From assembly GCA_025455065.1 (NCBI GenBank), contig JALONG010000002.1, positions 126,422 to 190,421 on the forward strand: a DNA stretch of 64,000 nucleotides. Direction: 5' to 3'. Origin of the DNA: Candidatus Kapaibacterium sp. Its GTDB lineage: Bacteria > Bacteroidota > Ignavibacteria > Kapaibacteriales > UBA4661. A program made the position numbers and the translations under genes. Shown here one piece after another: positions 9,921-20,017 of the stretch. The stretch's first letter is position 1. Each line of letters starts with the position of its first letter. The notes beneath the pieces are model-generated. The model did no database searches and was not told the DNA's origin. It worked only from the letters and a program-made list of their open reading frames with translations.

Positions 9921-9950
9921 TTGAAATGAGAATAAAACTTGTGTATCTTG
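9921..9950 (+). promoter_or_regulatory. Predicted FCB-type promoter upstream of the MqnA/D-like gene
   Basis: TTG at 9921-9923 and TATCTTG at 9944-9950, a near match to TAnnTTTG, with a 20-base spacer. The next start codon is at 10097. Confidence 0.45.
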
Positions 9951-10096
9951 CATATTGGTTTGTTGTATTCTCACGATAATTTTCAATGATAGAAAACCTC
10001 CAGACCTTATCAAATAACGTCTTCCGGCAGTTTAATCAAATCAATGATTTCTTTGCGTAAAGCGCCTCGTGTGTTTGCCTTCAAAACACCTTTATT

Positions 10097-10888
10097 ATGA
10101 GCATTGTCATTGCTATTCCTACAAATCCCCTTTTTGCGCCACTTGTCGCAAACGCAGACCGTGTTGCTAAGGAAATTGGTGCGCGAATTATTCGTGGAAC
10201 TGAGCAAGAATGTCATGGATATTTAGGACGGCACATTGCCGATGTTGCTCTTGTTACGCCGCTTGGCTATGCGCAAGAATCTCTCAAGACCGATTTGCGA
10301 ATCCTGCCTGTAAGTGCTTTAACGCTGGATGCGCTGACATATATCGGCTCAATGTATCTTCATCAAAACGCTTCTTCCGATACCTTTGAACGCTGCGCCT
10401 CACCTCATGCGCAGGACTTTTTGATGCAAATGGGCGTTGGCGTTTTGAGTGAAAAATTTGACATGGAATTACAGTTTGAGCAAGTGCAGGGAAGTGTTGC
10501 TGAACTTCTTGCCAAGTATGATGCCGTATTGGATTACGGCTTTGATGCTGCGCAAAGTGTCGCGCTGGACATTAGCGATGAATGGAGCGATTATTTTGGC
10601 GAAATTCTGCCGCTTGCACTCTGGGTATGCCGCCCGGAAGAAGTGCCGGAAGAAATTGCGGATATTGTAGAGCAGTTTCGAGATGCGGAAATTTCGTTAC
10701 GGCAGGAAATTACAGAAATTGAGCATAACGGCACGAGTGCGTATAGAAATGGTGTCCTTTCCTTTGAATGGACAGAAGAAACCGAAGAGGCATTACAACA
10801 TACCATCGAATTGCTATATTATTGGCAGTATGTTCCCAGAGTGGCGGCAACCAAACTTTGGGGACGTGATGTAGTCGAGCGTGTGTGA
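10097..10888 (+). CDS. MqnA/MqnD-like protein (futalosine menaquinone pathway type fold), tentative
   Basis: 263 residues, no signal peptide. The layout resembles type-2 periplasmic-binding-fold enzymes of the MqnA/MqnD group: an N-terminal strand (SIVIAIPTNPLFAPL), a segment like the family's VDLGLVP (IADVALVTPLGYAQ), a central DYGFDAAQS region, and the EWSDYFGEILPLALWVCRP stretch that resembles the acidic W / A(L/V)W region in MqnA. The end (EALQHTIELLYYWQYV) resembles the C-terminal helix of that family. The match is by eye and moderate; it could be another small-molecule-binding protein of this fold. It stands alone with its own predicted promoter. Confidence 0.45.
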   Translation: MSIVIAIPTNPLFAPLVANADRVAKEIGARIIRGTEQECHGYLGRHIADVALVTPLGYAQESLKTDLRILPVSALTLDALTYIGSMYLHQNASSDTFERCASPHAQDFLMQMGVGVLSEKFDMELQFEQVQGSVAELLAKYDAVLDYGFDAAQSVALDISDEWSDYFGEILPLALWVCRPEEVPEEIADIVEQFRDAEISLRQEITEIEHNGTSAYRNGVLSFEWTEETEEALQHTIELLYYWQYVPRVAATKLWGRDVVERV

Positions 10889-11014
10889 AAAAATTGATTT
10901 CAAAAACAGCTTCCGCTTCGTAACGGAATTTTTTGGCGCGATATTTGCATGAAAAATTCCAAAGAACTGAAATATACTTTGTTTTATCAATCACCGGAAA
11001 ACCGGGTTTGCATT

Positions 11015-14000
11015 ATGAAACGTTTAGCGATTACTTGTTTTGTTCTATGCTGCGCATGGATACTTGCTCCCGAAGGTGCAAGAAGTCAAACGGCGACCGG
11101 TCCCGAGCAGGATTGCTTTGGGGCTTTGCCCATTAACCGTACCACCATTACTCAGCAGATTCCCTATCGTGGTTCAGGCATTAACGGCGGAGAAATTAGC
11201 GTAGGGAATCCGAGTTGTATTCTTGCACCGGAAGCAAACAGTGTTTGGTATCGGCTTAATGTGGCGGCAGACGGATTTTTAGCATTTACTATCCGCCCGA
11301 CAAGCCCTAATGACGATTACGATTTTATCGTATATCGCTTTCCGGCAAATGCTACTAGTCAAGTAACAGGCTGTATTTCCGCACTTTCTAATCCTGGAGC
11401 AAATGTTGCTGCGTGTAATTTTCAACCCGGTTTGGGGACAACAGGCTTGGAAACCGGAGTGATGTTTAATTCTTTTGCCGCACCATTGCAAGTTCGTCGC
11501 GGTGAAGTTTATATGATTTTGGTTTCCAACCGCAATGGCAACGGTGGTTTTACGCTGGATTTGACAAATACCACGCCTGGTGTTATCCCGACAACCACAA
11601 TGTTCCCTGCGGCAACGGTTTCGCTTCGTGCAAATCAAATGACGGGTTGCGGTTCGTCCAGTTCGCTCGTTGCGACCTTCACAGAGCCGATTTTACGCGG
11701 CTCTGTTCAGCCAAGTACCTTTCGCTTGACCGGACCGAATAACCAAACATTCACTGTTACCAGTGTTGCTTGTGCTAATTGTCCCGCCTCACCCAATGCA
11801 GACAGCAATACCCGTCAAGGGGTGAGTTATACGTTGAACTTCACTCCCACCATCAGTATTTCCGGCACGTACACCCTTGCGCTTTCGACTGCGCCTGATG
11901 CCGTTATACTGCGGAACGTGGATAATTCCGTTCTGAATATCGCTCCTGCTTCTGTGATTGTGAATGTTGGCAGTACGAATCTGCCCACTATTGCCTCAAC
12001 GCGCCCTATTGACAGTCGCAACCAGACGACCTTTTGTTTGGGGCAGAATGTTACGCTTTCCACTCCCGATACCGGTCCGGGCGCTCAATACCAATGGTTG
12101 CGCGAGCTTCCCAGTGGAGCTTTAGTGCCAATCAGAGGTGCAACCTCGACTACCACAACTATCACAGGAAGTTATGCGTTTTTAGAAACACCTGCGACTG
12201 ATAGTTCCACTGTGGTAACGGTTACACGAATTGTGAGTTTTCGGGTTCGTGTTACCGATGGCAACGGGTGTACCCGTACCTCTAACCCTATTGCCGTGAA
12301 CGTTAGTCCTGGGTTGCAGGCGCGTATTTTGGAAGCGCCTGCCAATAACGCCGAATTGCGTATTTGCCGCAATGACGGGAGAACTTTAACCGCAGAGCCG
12401 GGATTTGCCTCATACCGTTGGTATGCAAACTTCACCTTGATTGATACTTCACGTTCCAGAACACTCTTTGTGCGCGATGGAGGGACATATGCGGTAGAAA
12501 CAGTTGATATGAATGGTTGTGTAAACCTTTCGACGGCACTTGTGATCAACCCTCAAGATGTGATTCCGCCCGTTGTTCGTGGCGATACGGTGAATTGCGC
12601 AAATCCCGCGACGGGTGTGCCGGACAGACCGATTATTATTTCGGTAACGCCTGATTCGACCTACCGCTCGTATCAATGGTTTGATGGTAATAATCGTGCT
12701 GTTTCCGGTGGTACAGGCGCTTCGCTATCCGTAACATCCGGCACGTTTTACTTAATTGTTACCTCCCTAAACGGTTGTACGATTCGCACGGCGAATTTTA
12801 CAGTTCGATTGGGAACAGCGCCGCCGCCTCCGACAATTAGCAATATTGCTTCTGGTATCGTGCAGACATTGTGCCCCGGGTCATGTTTCCCACTTTTTGG
12901 TCCTGAGGGTTTTTCGCGTTATCAGTGGTATTTTGAAGGCGAGCCAATTGCAGGTGCAACCGCACGTCGCTACGATGCTTGCAGACCCGGCAGATATGCC
13001 GTACAGGTATTCTCTGAATTGGGTTGCGCCAGCGCAATTTCAATGCCGCCTGTAACGCTAACGCCCGGTAGCCCGATTTCAGGGGTTATTCGCTCGAATA
13101 GCGGTAGTTTTACAACGTGTCGCGGAAGTTCATTGCGTCTAAGCGTTACTATACCTGATTCGCTGCGAAATCGCGCTACTATTGAGTGGACACGTGTTGG
13201 GCGAACAGGAAGCATCGGTACGGATACCTCCATTACCGTTGCAGAAGCTGGCGATTATAGAGTCGCAGTTCAGTTCGCTGGCGGACTGCCTTGCCCAACT
13301 TCCTCAACTGTTTCGGTAATTGTGACCGATAATCCGATGCCTGTGGTCGTAACGCCGACTGGTGGCAATACTTACTGCCAAGGCGGCTCGCTCACATTGG
13401 ATGCAGGTGCTTTTGAATCGTATCAATGGTTTACCGTTAGTGGCGGTGTTTCTACCGCAATTTCTGGTGCAACAATGCGGACACTTGTCGTGCGGATGCC
13501 CGGAACATACAGCGTACGTGTAACGGCTACGGGAGGTTGCTCCGGCACCTCAGCGCCGTTTACGGTGATGGAACTGCCCACGCCCACACAGCCTATTATC
13601 GGCTCACGCAATGGTCGTTTGACACTCTGCCCGAATGGTTCATTGGAATTATTCGTCCAAAACGCCGATGCAGCCTTGACGTATCAATGGTTCCGTGATA
13701 ATCAAGCTATTGCTGGTGCAACGGGAACATCGTTTACCGTGATTGATATTGGCTCTTACACCGTAGAAGCCCGTAGCAACAACGGCTGTACGTCACGCCC
13801 GAATGCCCCGGCAAACGTTACACGCGGCGTTCTTCCGACACCGCCGTCGTTCCCTGCAAACATTACGATTTGCCCCAATGCTGATACAACCTTGGTTGCT
13901 CCGGCAGGCTTTATCGGGTATCAGTGGCTTTCCGGTACAGGAACTTCAGCACAGCCAATTATGGGCGAAACAAACCGTCAATTCCGTGTGAATAGAGCAG

Positions 14001-15031
14001 GGGTGTTTAGCCTTCGTGTAACGGATTCGCTTGGTTGCGTGAACACTTCCAGCACAATTACGGTGAATCAAACCCAAGTCGTGGTACGGATTGACACGAT
14101 TGATGCAGGTGTACGCTTTAGAGGCTCTTCCACGCCGCGTGCGCGGCTGTTCCAGTGGTTGCTGAATGGGACAAATGTGCCGGGTGCGACGGATTCACTC
14201 TTCGCGCCGCAGGTAAACGGTTCGTACAGTGTTCGTGTAACGGATATTAATGGATGTATTCAGACTTCGACGGCGCAACAGTTTGAGTTGCCACCCCCGA
14301 TACCACCACCGCCTTGTACGACAAATTGCGGACCGAATACACCGACGGTTGCTCCTGCTGTGCGCGGAGATTCAGCCTTTGCCGCACCCGGAGACACGGT
14401 GATATTTAACGTAAGACTGCGCTCATTGGGAACAATTCGCCCGGGAGCAAGAATTGATGCGACAATTTGCTTCAATGCAACGCTGCTTGAGCCATTGCCG
14501 CCGCTTGCTGCAGGTACGATTACCGCAGGTGTACGTTGTATTCCTTTGACGCTCACTGTTCCGTCCGATGTTTCTGCTTCACTCTTTACCTTGCCGTTCC
14601 GCGCAGCGCTTGGTAATGACAGCGTTACCGCGCTTGTTCTCACTTCGCGTTTGTCGCCCGGAGGCGCACCACTACCGACGGTAGCCAGCTACTTCCGCTT
14701 GACGACGATTTCGTATGCCGGAGGCGCTCGCCTTATCGGTCCTCCGCCGCGTATGCGTCTCACGCCGTCGCGTCCGAACCCGATAAGCGGCGACGGAGCA
14801 ATTACCTACGTTATTGAAAACCCTGAAAACGACTATGCCGCAGAGCAGGTAACAGTAACGATGAGTGATGTATATGGGCGCGTCGTGAAGACGCTTCCCG
14901 TAACGAAACTTATCGGTAAGACAGGTGATATTTCCTTCAGCACAAGCGACCTTGCGCCGGGTGTGTATTTTGTAACCGTCCGCTCAGAACGCGGTTCGGT
15001 GCAAGTGCAGAAGGTTCATGTTGTACGGTAA
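11015..15031 (+). CDS. Large secreted Ig/PKD-like repeat protein with T9SS sorting domain
   Basis: 1338 residues from this ATG, which opens a clear signal peptide (MKRLAITCFVLCCAW ... ARSQ). An upstream in-frame ATG at 10949 would put 22 polar residues in front of it. After a PPC-like N-terminal domain (APEANSVWYRLNVAADGFLAFTI) come about eight Ig/PKD-type repeats recognised by the recurrent YQW ... GAT ... GTYxVxVTxxxGC pattern. A cohesin-like beta domain (APGDTVIFNVRLRS) precedes the C-terminal T9SS tail (PSRPNPISGDGAITYVI ... LAPGVYFVTVRS). The protein is probably exported and anchored at, or released from, the cell surface. The many paired cysteines suggest disulphides. Ligand unknown. 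Confidence 0.82.
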   Translation: MKRLAITCFVLCCAWILAPEGARSQTATGPEQDCFGALPINRTTITQQIPYRGSGINGGEISVGNPSCILAPEANSVWYRLNVAADGFLAFTIRPTSPNDDYDFIVYRFPANATSQVTGCISALSNPGANVAACNFQPGLGTTGLETGVMFNSFAAPLQVRRGEVYMILVSNRNGNGGFTLDLTNTTPGVIPTTTMFPAATVSLRANQMTGCGSSSSLVATFTEPILRGSVQPSTFRLTGPNNQTFTVTSVACANCPASPNADSNTRQGVSYTLNFTPTISISGTYTLALSTAPDAVILRNVDNSVLNIAPASVIVNVGSTNLPTIASTRPIDSRNQTTFCLGQNVTLSTPDTGPGAQYQWLRELPSGALVPIRGATSTTTTITGSYAFLETPATDSSTVVTVTRIVSFRVRVTDGNGCTRTSNPIAVNVSPGLQARILEAPANNAELRICRNDGRTLTAEPGFASYRWYANFTLIDTSRSRTLFVRDGGTYAVETVDMNGCVNLSTALVINPQDVIPPVVRGDTVNCANPATGVPDRPIIISVTPDSTYRSYQWFDGNNRAVSGGTGASLSVTSGTFYLIVTSLNGCTIRTANFTVRLGTAPPPPTISNIASGIVQTLCPGSCFPLFGPEGFSRYQWYFEGEPIAGATARRYDACRPGRYAVQVFSELGCASAISMPPVTLTPGSPISGVIRSNSGSFTTCRGSSLRLSVTIPDSLRNRATIEWTRVGRTGSIGTDTSITVAEAGDYRVAVQFAGGLPCPTSSTVSVIVTDNPMPVVVTPTGGNTYCQGGSLTLDAGAFESYQWFTVSGGVSTAISGATMRTLVVRMPGTYSVRVTATGGCSGTSAPFTVMELPTPTQPIIGSRNGRLTLCPNGSLELFVQNADAALTYQWFRDNQAIAGATGTSFTVIDIGSYTVEARSNNGCTSRPNAPANVTRGVLPTPPSFPANITICPNADTTLVAPAGFIGYQWLSGTGTSAQPIMGETNRQFRVNRAGVFSLRVTDSLGCVNTSSTITVNQTQVVVRIDTIDAGVRFRGSSTPRARLFQWLLNGTNVPGATDSLFAPQVNGSYSVRVTDINGCIQTSTAQQFELPPPIPPPPCTTNCGPNTPTVAPAVRGDSAFAAPGDTVIFNVRLRSLGTIRPGARIDATICFNATLLEPLPPLAAGTITAGVRCIPLTLTVPSDVSASLFTLPFRAALGNDSVTALVLTSRLSPGGAPLPTVASYFRLTTISYAGGARLIGPPPRMRLTPSRPNPISGDGAITYVIENPENDYAAEQVTVTMSDVYGRVVKTLPVTKLIGKTGDISFSTSDLAPGVYFVTVRSERGSVQVQKVHVVR

Positions 15032-15069
15032 GCTGTCGCCAAACAAGTAATAAAGCGCTTTTCAAATGA

Positions 15070-15111
15070 TGTTCCTGTGTTCAATGGTCAAAAACATTGA
15101 ATACAGGAACA
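15070..15111. terminator. Long hairpin between the Ig-repeat gene and the OmpA genes
   Basis: Two 17-base arms (15070-15086 and 15095-15111, one mismatch) separated by eight bases, flanked by GCGCTTTT and AAAAGCGC, which can lengthen the stem. It sits 38 bases after a stop codon and is probably a terminator, although the T-rich tail is not classical. The rest of 15032-15434 holds only the predicted promoter at 15142-15170; I see no other gene in this gap. Confidence 0.55.
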
Positions 15112-15141
15112 AAAAAGCGCGAAAGTTCTCTGGTGAAGGGC

Positions 15142-15170
15142 TTGCACGATAATATTTCTTTTGTATCTTG
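15142..15170 (+). promoter_or_regulatory. Predicted FCB-type promoter for the paired OmpA-like genes
   Basis: TTG at 15142-15144 and TATCTTG at 15164-15170 with a 19-base spacer. It lies downstream of the hairpin at 15070-15111 and upstream of the start at 15435. Confidence 0.5.
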
Positions 15171-15434
15171 TTTGTTGAACAAGCAAAAGAAGCCCTAAAT
15201 TTTAGTAAGAAACCCTATCGTTTATTTCAAGGAAGTTCAGAAAGAATAACGATTTTTCGCGGTTCACGCTTCATTTGTTGATAATTTTGAATTATGCAAG
15301 AACGATTACAACATTGGAATACCGAAGGTGTTTCCGGCGCAACTTCAAGCGTCGGTGATGATACCTCCGCGAAAACAGATTCTTCCTTGCCACGGAGACT
15401 CCATCTTCTTTTTACAACGAGAAAGCAGTTGTGT

Positions 15435-17672
15435 ATGCAGCAGCTACGGACAATGGTTTTGTGCAGTTTTGCGGCGCTATTCGGATGTTTATCCGTCTTT
15501 TCGCCGCCTCATCTTTTTGCTCAATCTTCCTCCGCACCGCCCAAAGCCGTGAGTTTTGGCGGTTTTGGTGCAATCAACATCAACCAGCACACCGCTTCGT
15601 TTAACAGTTTGCCCGGTGTGCCGATTTTGCTGTTTAACGGCGTAACGTCAGCACGTGCATTAGATTTGAAAAATCAAGTGCGGTTTGGCGATGCGACGGG
15701 GTTGGGTTTCACTGTGGGCGGTCTTGCCGACATTCCGCTTGCCGATGCGCTTGCGCTGTCGCTTCGCGTGAGTTATGCCACGCATAACGCACAGTTACAG
15801 GCGACGGAAGATTTGCGCCGCGTCGGATTCTTAAATTCGCGAGGTGATTCCGTAGCGTTTTTCACAGGTTCGTCGCGTTTTACCTTAACGCCGAATCTTG
15901 GGTCCGTCGGAATTGAGCCGCTTTTAGCCTGGTCGCCGATTTCTGCTGCGCCGAATTTCCGCATTTTTGTCGGTGGTCGTGTTGGGTTTATGATTCAAAG
16001 TTCCTTTTCGCAAACAGAGCAGCTTCTTGACCCTGTCAGTGGCGCTGTTTGGAATAATAACAGCATTGAACGAAACAATATTCCGGGAAGTGCGATACCG
16101 GAGGTCTCGCCTCTAAACCTTCTACTGACGGGCGGTTTGGGGTATGATATTCCCATTGGGAAACTCATCCTTTCACCGGAAGCGTTCTATTCCTACGCTC
16201 TCACTCCTTTCGTGAATGGGCTACCTTGGACGGCAAATACGATTCGTGGCGGATTTTCGCTGCGCTATTCGCCTGACCCACCGCCTGTGCCGAAGGAAGA
16301 GAATCCTCCCAAGCAAGATACAACAAGCACGATTGCGCAAAATACTCCGCCTGAAAAGCCTCAGGAACAGCCGAAAAAAGAAGACCCGCCGCCGGATCCG
16401 CCAAAAGACTTCAAAAAACAGCCTGTTTTCAAACACGCGGACGAAAATCCGAAAGGCAGTTTGAACGCTTCGATTTCTGCGTTTATGGTGGATAGTACGG
16501 GAACAGAAGTTCCGCTTGTGCGTTTGAAAGTTGAGCAGTTCTTCGCGTGGCAGATGTACCCGCTTATGAACTATATTTTCTTTGACCAAAATTCACCTGA
16601 ACTTCCTGACCGTTACCGTTTACTCAAATCGCGTGAGGAAACACAAAACTTTTCTGAGCAGGATTTCCACAACGTGAATATGCTCAAGGTGTATTACGAT
16701 GTGCTGAACATTATCGGCAGTCGCATGAAAAATTTGCCTAATGCAAAGATTCAGCTTGTTGGGTGTAACAATAACATCGGTTTGGAAGCAGGGAATATCC
16801 AGCTTTCGTATCGCCGTGCGGACGAAATTCGTCGGTATCTCATTGACACGTGGGGCGTTGATTCGTCACGTATTGTCCTGCAAGCACGAAATCTACCTGA
16901 AAAGCCGACCAAATCACGCGATTCGTTGGGCATTGAGGAAAATCGCCGTGTGGAGATTTATTCGGATGTATGGGATGTGCTGAAGCCTGTGTTGGTGAAC
17001 GACACTATCAATATCCCCGAACCGCCGACGATTCGTTTTCGTATGAATATCAAAGCCGACGACGGTGTGGCAAAATCAACGCTGAACGTGAAGCAAGGTG
17101 AACGCTCCTTGAAACTCTTCTCTATGTCCGGCAAGCCTGATTCGACGCTGGATTGGAATCCGATTATTGATTGGAACACGATTGCCGACCAAGGCTCTGC
17201 GCCGAGTACGCCTGATGCATTGAAATTTGGCTTGGATGTGGTTGATAAAAAAGGCGAAGAGGCACATCCAAACGGCGCTATACCTGTGGAACTTGTAACG
17301 GTGAAAAAGAAGCAGGAAGCAGGGGTAATGGACAAACAGCTTGCTATTTACCGCCTCATTTTGTTCGATTTTAACAGCCCTTCGGTGGGAACAAATAACT
17401 CGCGGATTATCAATTCGTTTATTTTGGATAATCTCAAAGACGGTTCAAAGGTGGATATTACGGGCTTTACCGACAAACTTGGTAATCCCGATGTGAATCA
17501 AAAACTTTCGTCGGGGCGTGCGAAATCGGTTGCAGATTACCTAAAGTGGCGCGATACGCAGTTTCGTGGTGTGGGCGGCAGTCGCCCTCAGTACACGAAT
17601 GAAACGCCCGAAGGGCGCTTGTATAACCGTTCCGTCGAAATTCGCGTGGAAACTCCCGTGATGATGAAATAA
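15435..17672 (+). CDS. Outer membrane beta-barrel protein with two OmpA-like domains (paralogue 1)
   Basis: 745 residues from this ATG, which opens the signal peptide (MQQLRTMVLCSFAALFG ... LFAQ); the frame is open from 15294 but that part lacks signal character. Residues to about 310 resemble an outer-membrane beta barrel. A Pro/Lys-rich linker follows (PPVPKEENPPKQDT). Then comes a first OmpA-like peptidoglycan-binding domain (YIFFDQNSPELP ... LSYRRADEIRRYL ... EENRRVEIYSD), a beta-rich middle segment and a second OmpA-like domain (LILFDFNSPSVG ... SSGRAKSVADYL ... NRSVEIRVE). It is likely to tether the outer membrane to peptidoglycan. A paralogue follows 56 bases downstream. Confidence 0.8.
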   Translation: MQQLRTMVLCSFAALFGCLSVFSPPHLFAQSSSAPPKAVSFGGFGAININQHTASFNSLPGVPILLFNGVTSARALDLKNQVRFGDATGLGFTVGGLADIPLADALALSLRVSYATHNAQLQATEDLRRVGFLNSRGDSVAFFTGSSRFTLTPNLGSVGIEPLLAWSPISAAPNFRIFVGGRVGFMIQSSFSQTEQLLDPVSGAVWNNNSIERNNIPGSAIPEVSPLNLLLTGGLGYDIPIGKLILSPEAFYSYALTPFVNGLPWTANTIRGGFSLRYSPDPPPVPKEENPPKQDTTSTIAQNTPPEKPQEQPKKEDPPPDPPKDFKKQPVFKHADENPKGSLNASISAFMVDSTGTEVPLVRLKVEQFFAWQMYPLMNYIFFDQNSPELPDRYRLLKSREETQNFSEQDFHNVNMLKVYYDVLNIIGSRMKNLPNAKIQLVGCNNNIGLEAGNIQLSYRRADEIRRYLIDTWGVDSSRIVLQARNLPEKPTKSRDSLGIEENRRVEIYSDVWDVLKPVLVNDTINIPEPPTIRFRMNIKADDGVAKSTLNVKQGERSLKLFSMSGKPDSTLDWNPIIDWNTIADQGSAPSTPDALKFGLDVVDKKGEEAHPNGAIPVELVTVKKKQEAGVMDKQLAIYRLILFDFNSPSVGTNNSRIINSFILDNLKDGSKVDITGFTDKLGNPDVNQKLSSGRAKSVADYLKWRDTQFRGVGGSRPQYTNETPEGRLYNRSVEIRVETPVMMK

Positions 17673-17728
17673 CCGTAGCGCCGTCACTGTTGGAATCCGT
17701 AGAAAACAGCATAAAGGAAAAATTGAGC

Positions 17729-19807
17729 ATGAAAAATGTTGTCGTTATTGCATTGCGAATACTTGTCTGTGTGTCATGGTGTATTGCTGTTTCAACAGCA
17801 AAGCCTTTTGGCGTTTTTGCACAAACGGATTCCGCAAGAACATTGAGAATAGGCGGTTTTGTCGGTGGTGTATTCAATCAGCACATTGCCAATTTTGAAG
17901 CGCTTCCGGGCATTCCAACCGGTCGCCCGGGCGATGGTGTACGCTTTAGCGGCGGAAATAGTATTGGTCTTACGCTTGGTGCGCTCTTGGAATACCCTGT
18001 GTCTGATTTTCTCAGCTTTGGTCTTCGGGCGAGTTATGCCGATAATAGCGGTATTTTGCAAGCACAAGAAAACCAGCGTATCGGCGCATTAAGCAGCGAC
18101 GGCAGCTCGGTGAATTTTTATGATGCAGTTTTGGGGCGTGAATTAACAGCGAGTTTGTCGTCTCTGGGCATTGAACCACTTGCGGTCATTCATCCGTTTT
18201 CCAATGATGGGATGAAAGGGCTGCGGTTTTATGCGGGTGTACGCTTGGGGCTGTTATTGCAACGCAATTTTACCCAAAAAGAAACCATTCTCAGTTTAAC
18301 CCCCGTTGATGCTGCTGCGAATAATGTTACATTCAATAATATCCAGCGTGTCCGTAACGAAATCCCACTTCAGGAAATCCCACAATCACAACCGCTTAAT
18401 GCCGGAATTACTGCCGGAATCGGTTATGATATTCAAATCGGTTCTCTCGCAATTTCTCCCGAAATTTTTTATACGCTAGGTTTAACGCCGCTTGTGGCAA
18501 ATACGTCATGGAGTATGAATCAAGCACGTGGCGCGATTAGTCTGCGTTATGCGCTTCCCCCTTTGCCGCCTCCGCCTCCACCGCCGCCCCCACCGCCACC
18601 GAAGCCTATTGTTGCTATTGATGCTACTGTTGCCGCTTTCACCACCGATACTTCCGGTGCGGAAATTCCTTTGGTGCAGATTAAAGTAGAAGAATTTGTT
18701 TCGCGGCAGATGTATCCGCTTTTGCCGTACGTCTTTTTCGATTACAATTCCAGCGTTATTCCGGCGAGGTATCACCGTTTAACGCCCGATGAAGCAACGG
18801 CATTTACGGAAAGCAAATTTTTTAATGCCGATGCTATGCGTGTCTATTACGATATGCTGAACATCGTCGGAAAGCGGATGCAGCAATATCCCAAAACGAA
18901 AATTACCGTTACGGGCTGCAACGACAATACCAGTCCCGGCGAAACGGGAAATCTGAACCTTTCCCGCAGCAGAGCAGAGGAAGTGCGGCAGTACCTCAAG
19001 CGGACATTTGGTATTGATTCATTGCGCATGGAAGTGCGTGAGCGGAATTTGCCTGAAAAGCCGACAAACTCGAAAGATTCTCTTGGCATTGAGGAAAATC
19101 GCCGCGTGGAGATTTCTTCCGCTTCGTGGGAAATTATGCAGCCGACGCTGGTGTATGACACCCTGCTCGTTCCCTCAGCACCCGTGATTCGCTTCAAAAC
19201 AACCGTACAAGCCGAAGCAGGTGTAGCAAAATCTACGCTTCGGGCATTTCAAGGTGACAGAACGCTGAAGCAATACACCGCTTTGAGCGCATTAGACCCG
19301 CTTGTCGAGTGGAACACGGCGCGGGAACAATCCACGATTCCGCGCACGGAAGAAAAAATGCAATTCAGTTACGAAGTTATTGATTCCGAAGGGCGCACGG
19401 CGATGCCAACGGGTTCCATCGGCGTAGAGCAGATTACCATTCGCAAAAAACGCAGTTTGCGCATCAAGGACAAAGAAATTGACACCTATCGCCTTATTTT
19501 GTTTGATTTTGACAGCCCCGAAGTTGGTCCTGAAAATGCACGGATTATTAAAGATTTGGTGTTGCCAAACGTGAAGGCACAATCAACCGTCCAAGTTACG
19601 GGCTTCACCGACAAACTCGGCAGCGCAGAAGTTAATCAGCGCTTGTCCGAAGGTCGCGCCCGCAGTGTGGCAAACCTTGTTCCAACCAAGCAAACAGGCG
19701 CGAAGGGCATTGGTGCAAAGATAATTATTTACCCGAATGAAATCCCCGAAGGGCGCTTCCTGAGCCGCACGGTGGAAGTGCGCGTGGAAACGCCGATTGA
19801 TGAATAG
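17729..19807 (+). CDS. Outer membrane beta-barrel protein with two OmpA-like domains (paralogue 2)
   Basis: 692 residues from this ATG, which has an AAAGGA ribosome site about ten bases upstream and opens a signal peptide ending VFAQ. The domain order is the same as in the preceding gene: barrel-like N-terminus beginning GGFVGGVFNQHIANFEALPG, a proline-only stretch of about a dozen residues (18554-18602 region), OmpA-like domain 1 (YVFFDYNSSVIP ... LSRSRAEEVRQYL ... EENRRVEISS), a middle beta segment, and OmpA-like domain 2 (LILFDFDSPEVG ... SEGRARSVANLV). The two genes are a tandem duplication that has since diverged. They are likely co-transcribed, since no terminator is visible in the 56-base gap. 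Confidence 0.8.
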   Translation: MKNVVVIALRILVCVSWCIAVSTAKPFGVFAQTDSARTLRIGGFVGGVFNQHIANFEALPGIPTGRPGDGVRFSGGNSIGLTLGALLEYPVSDFLSFGLRASYADNSGILQAQENQRIGALSSDGSSVNFYDAVLGRELTASLSSLGIEPLAVIHPFSNDGMKGLRFYAGVRLGLLLQRNFTQKETILSLTPVDAAANNVTFNNIQRVRNEIPLQEIPQSQPLNAGITAGIGYDIQIGSLAISPEIFYTLGLTPLVANTSWSMNQARGAISLRYALPPLPPPPPPPPPPPPKPIVAIDATVAAFTTDTSGAEIPLVQIKVEEFVSRQMYPLLPYVFFDYNSSVIPARYHRLTPDEATAFTESKFFNADAMRVYYDMLNIVGKRMQQYPKTKITVTGCNDNTSPGETGNLNLSRSRAEEVRQYLKRTFGIDSLRMEVRERNLPEKPTNSKDSLGIEENRRVEISSASWEIMQPTLVYDTLLVPSAPVIRFKTTVQAEAGVAKSTLRAFQGDRTLKQYTALSALDPLVEWNTAREQSTIPRTEEKMQFSYEVIDSEGRTAMPTGSIGVEQITIRKKRSLRIKDKEIDTYRLILFDFDSPEVGPENARIIKDLVLPNVKAQSTVQVTGFTDKLGSAEVNQRLSEGRARSVANLVPTKQTGAKGIGAKIIIYPNEIPEGRFLSRTVEVRVETPIDE

Positions 19808-19844
19808 GAGATTTGAGCAACAAGTTGTTGCAACAAGTGTTACG

Positions 19845-19878
19845 AAGGAGCAAATTCCACATTTGTTCCTTTTTTTTT
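19845..19878 (+). terminator. Rho-independent terminator after the second OmpA-like gene
   Basis: AAGGAGCAAAT pairs with ATTTGTTCCTT (one mismatch) across a five-base loop and runs into eight T residues. Confidence 0.75.
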
Positions 19879-20017
19879 GAGCGTATTTTCAAGGTTGGGC
19901 AAAGAACAACGTCATTTTTTTCATGGATTGCAGTCAATTTTCATTAAACTTTTCCGTGTTTTATCGTATCTTACCAAAATAACAATCCTTCTTTCCACCT
20001 TGTTTCAAAGAGCAGTT

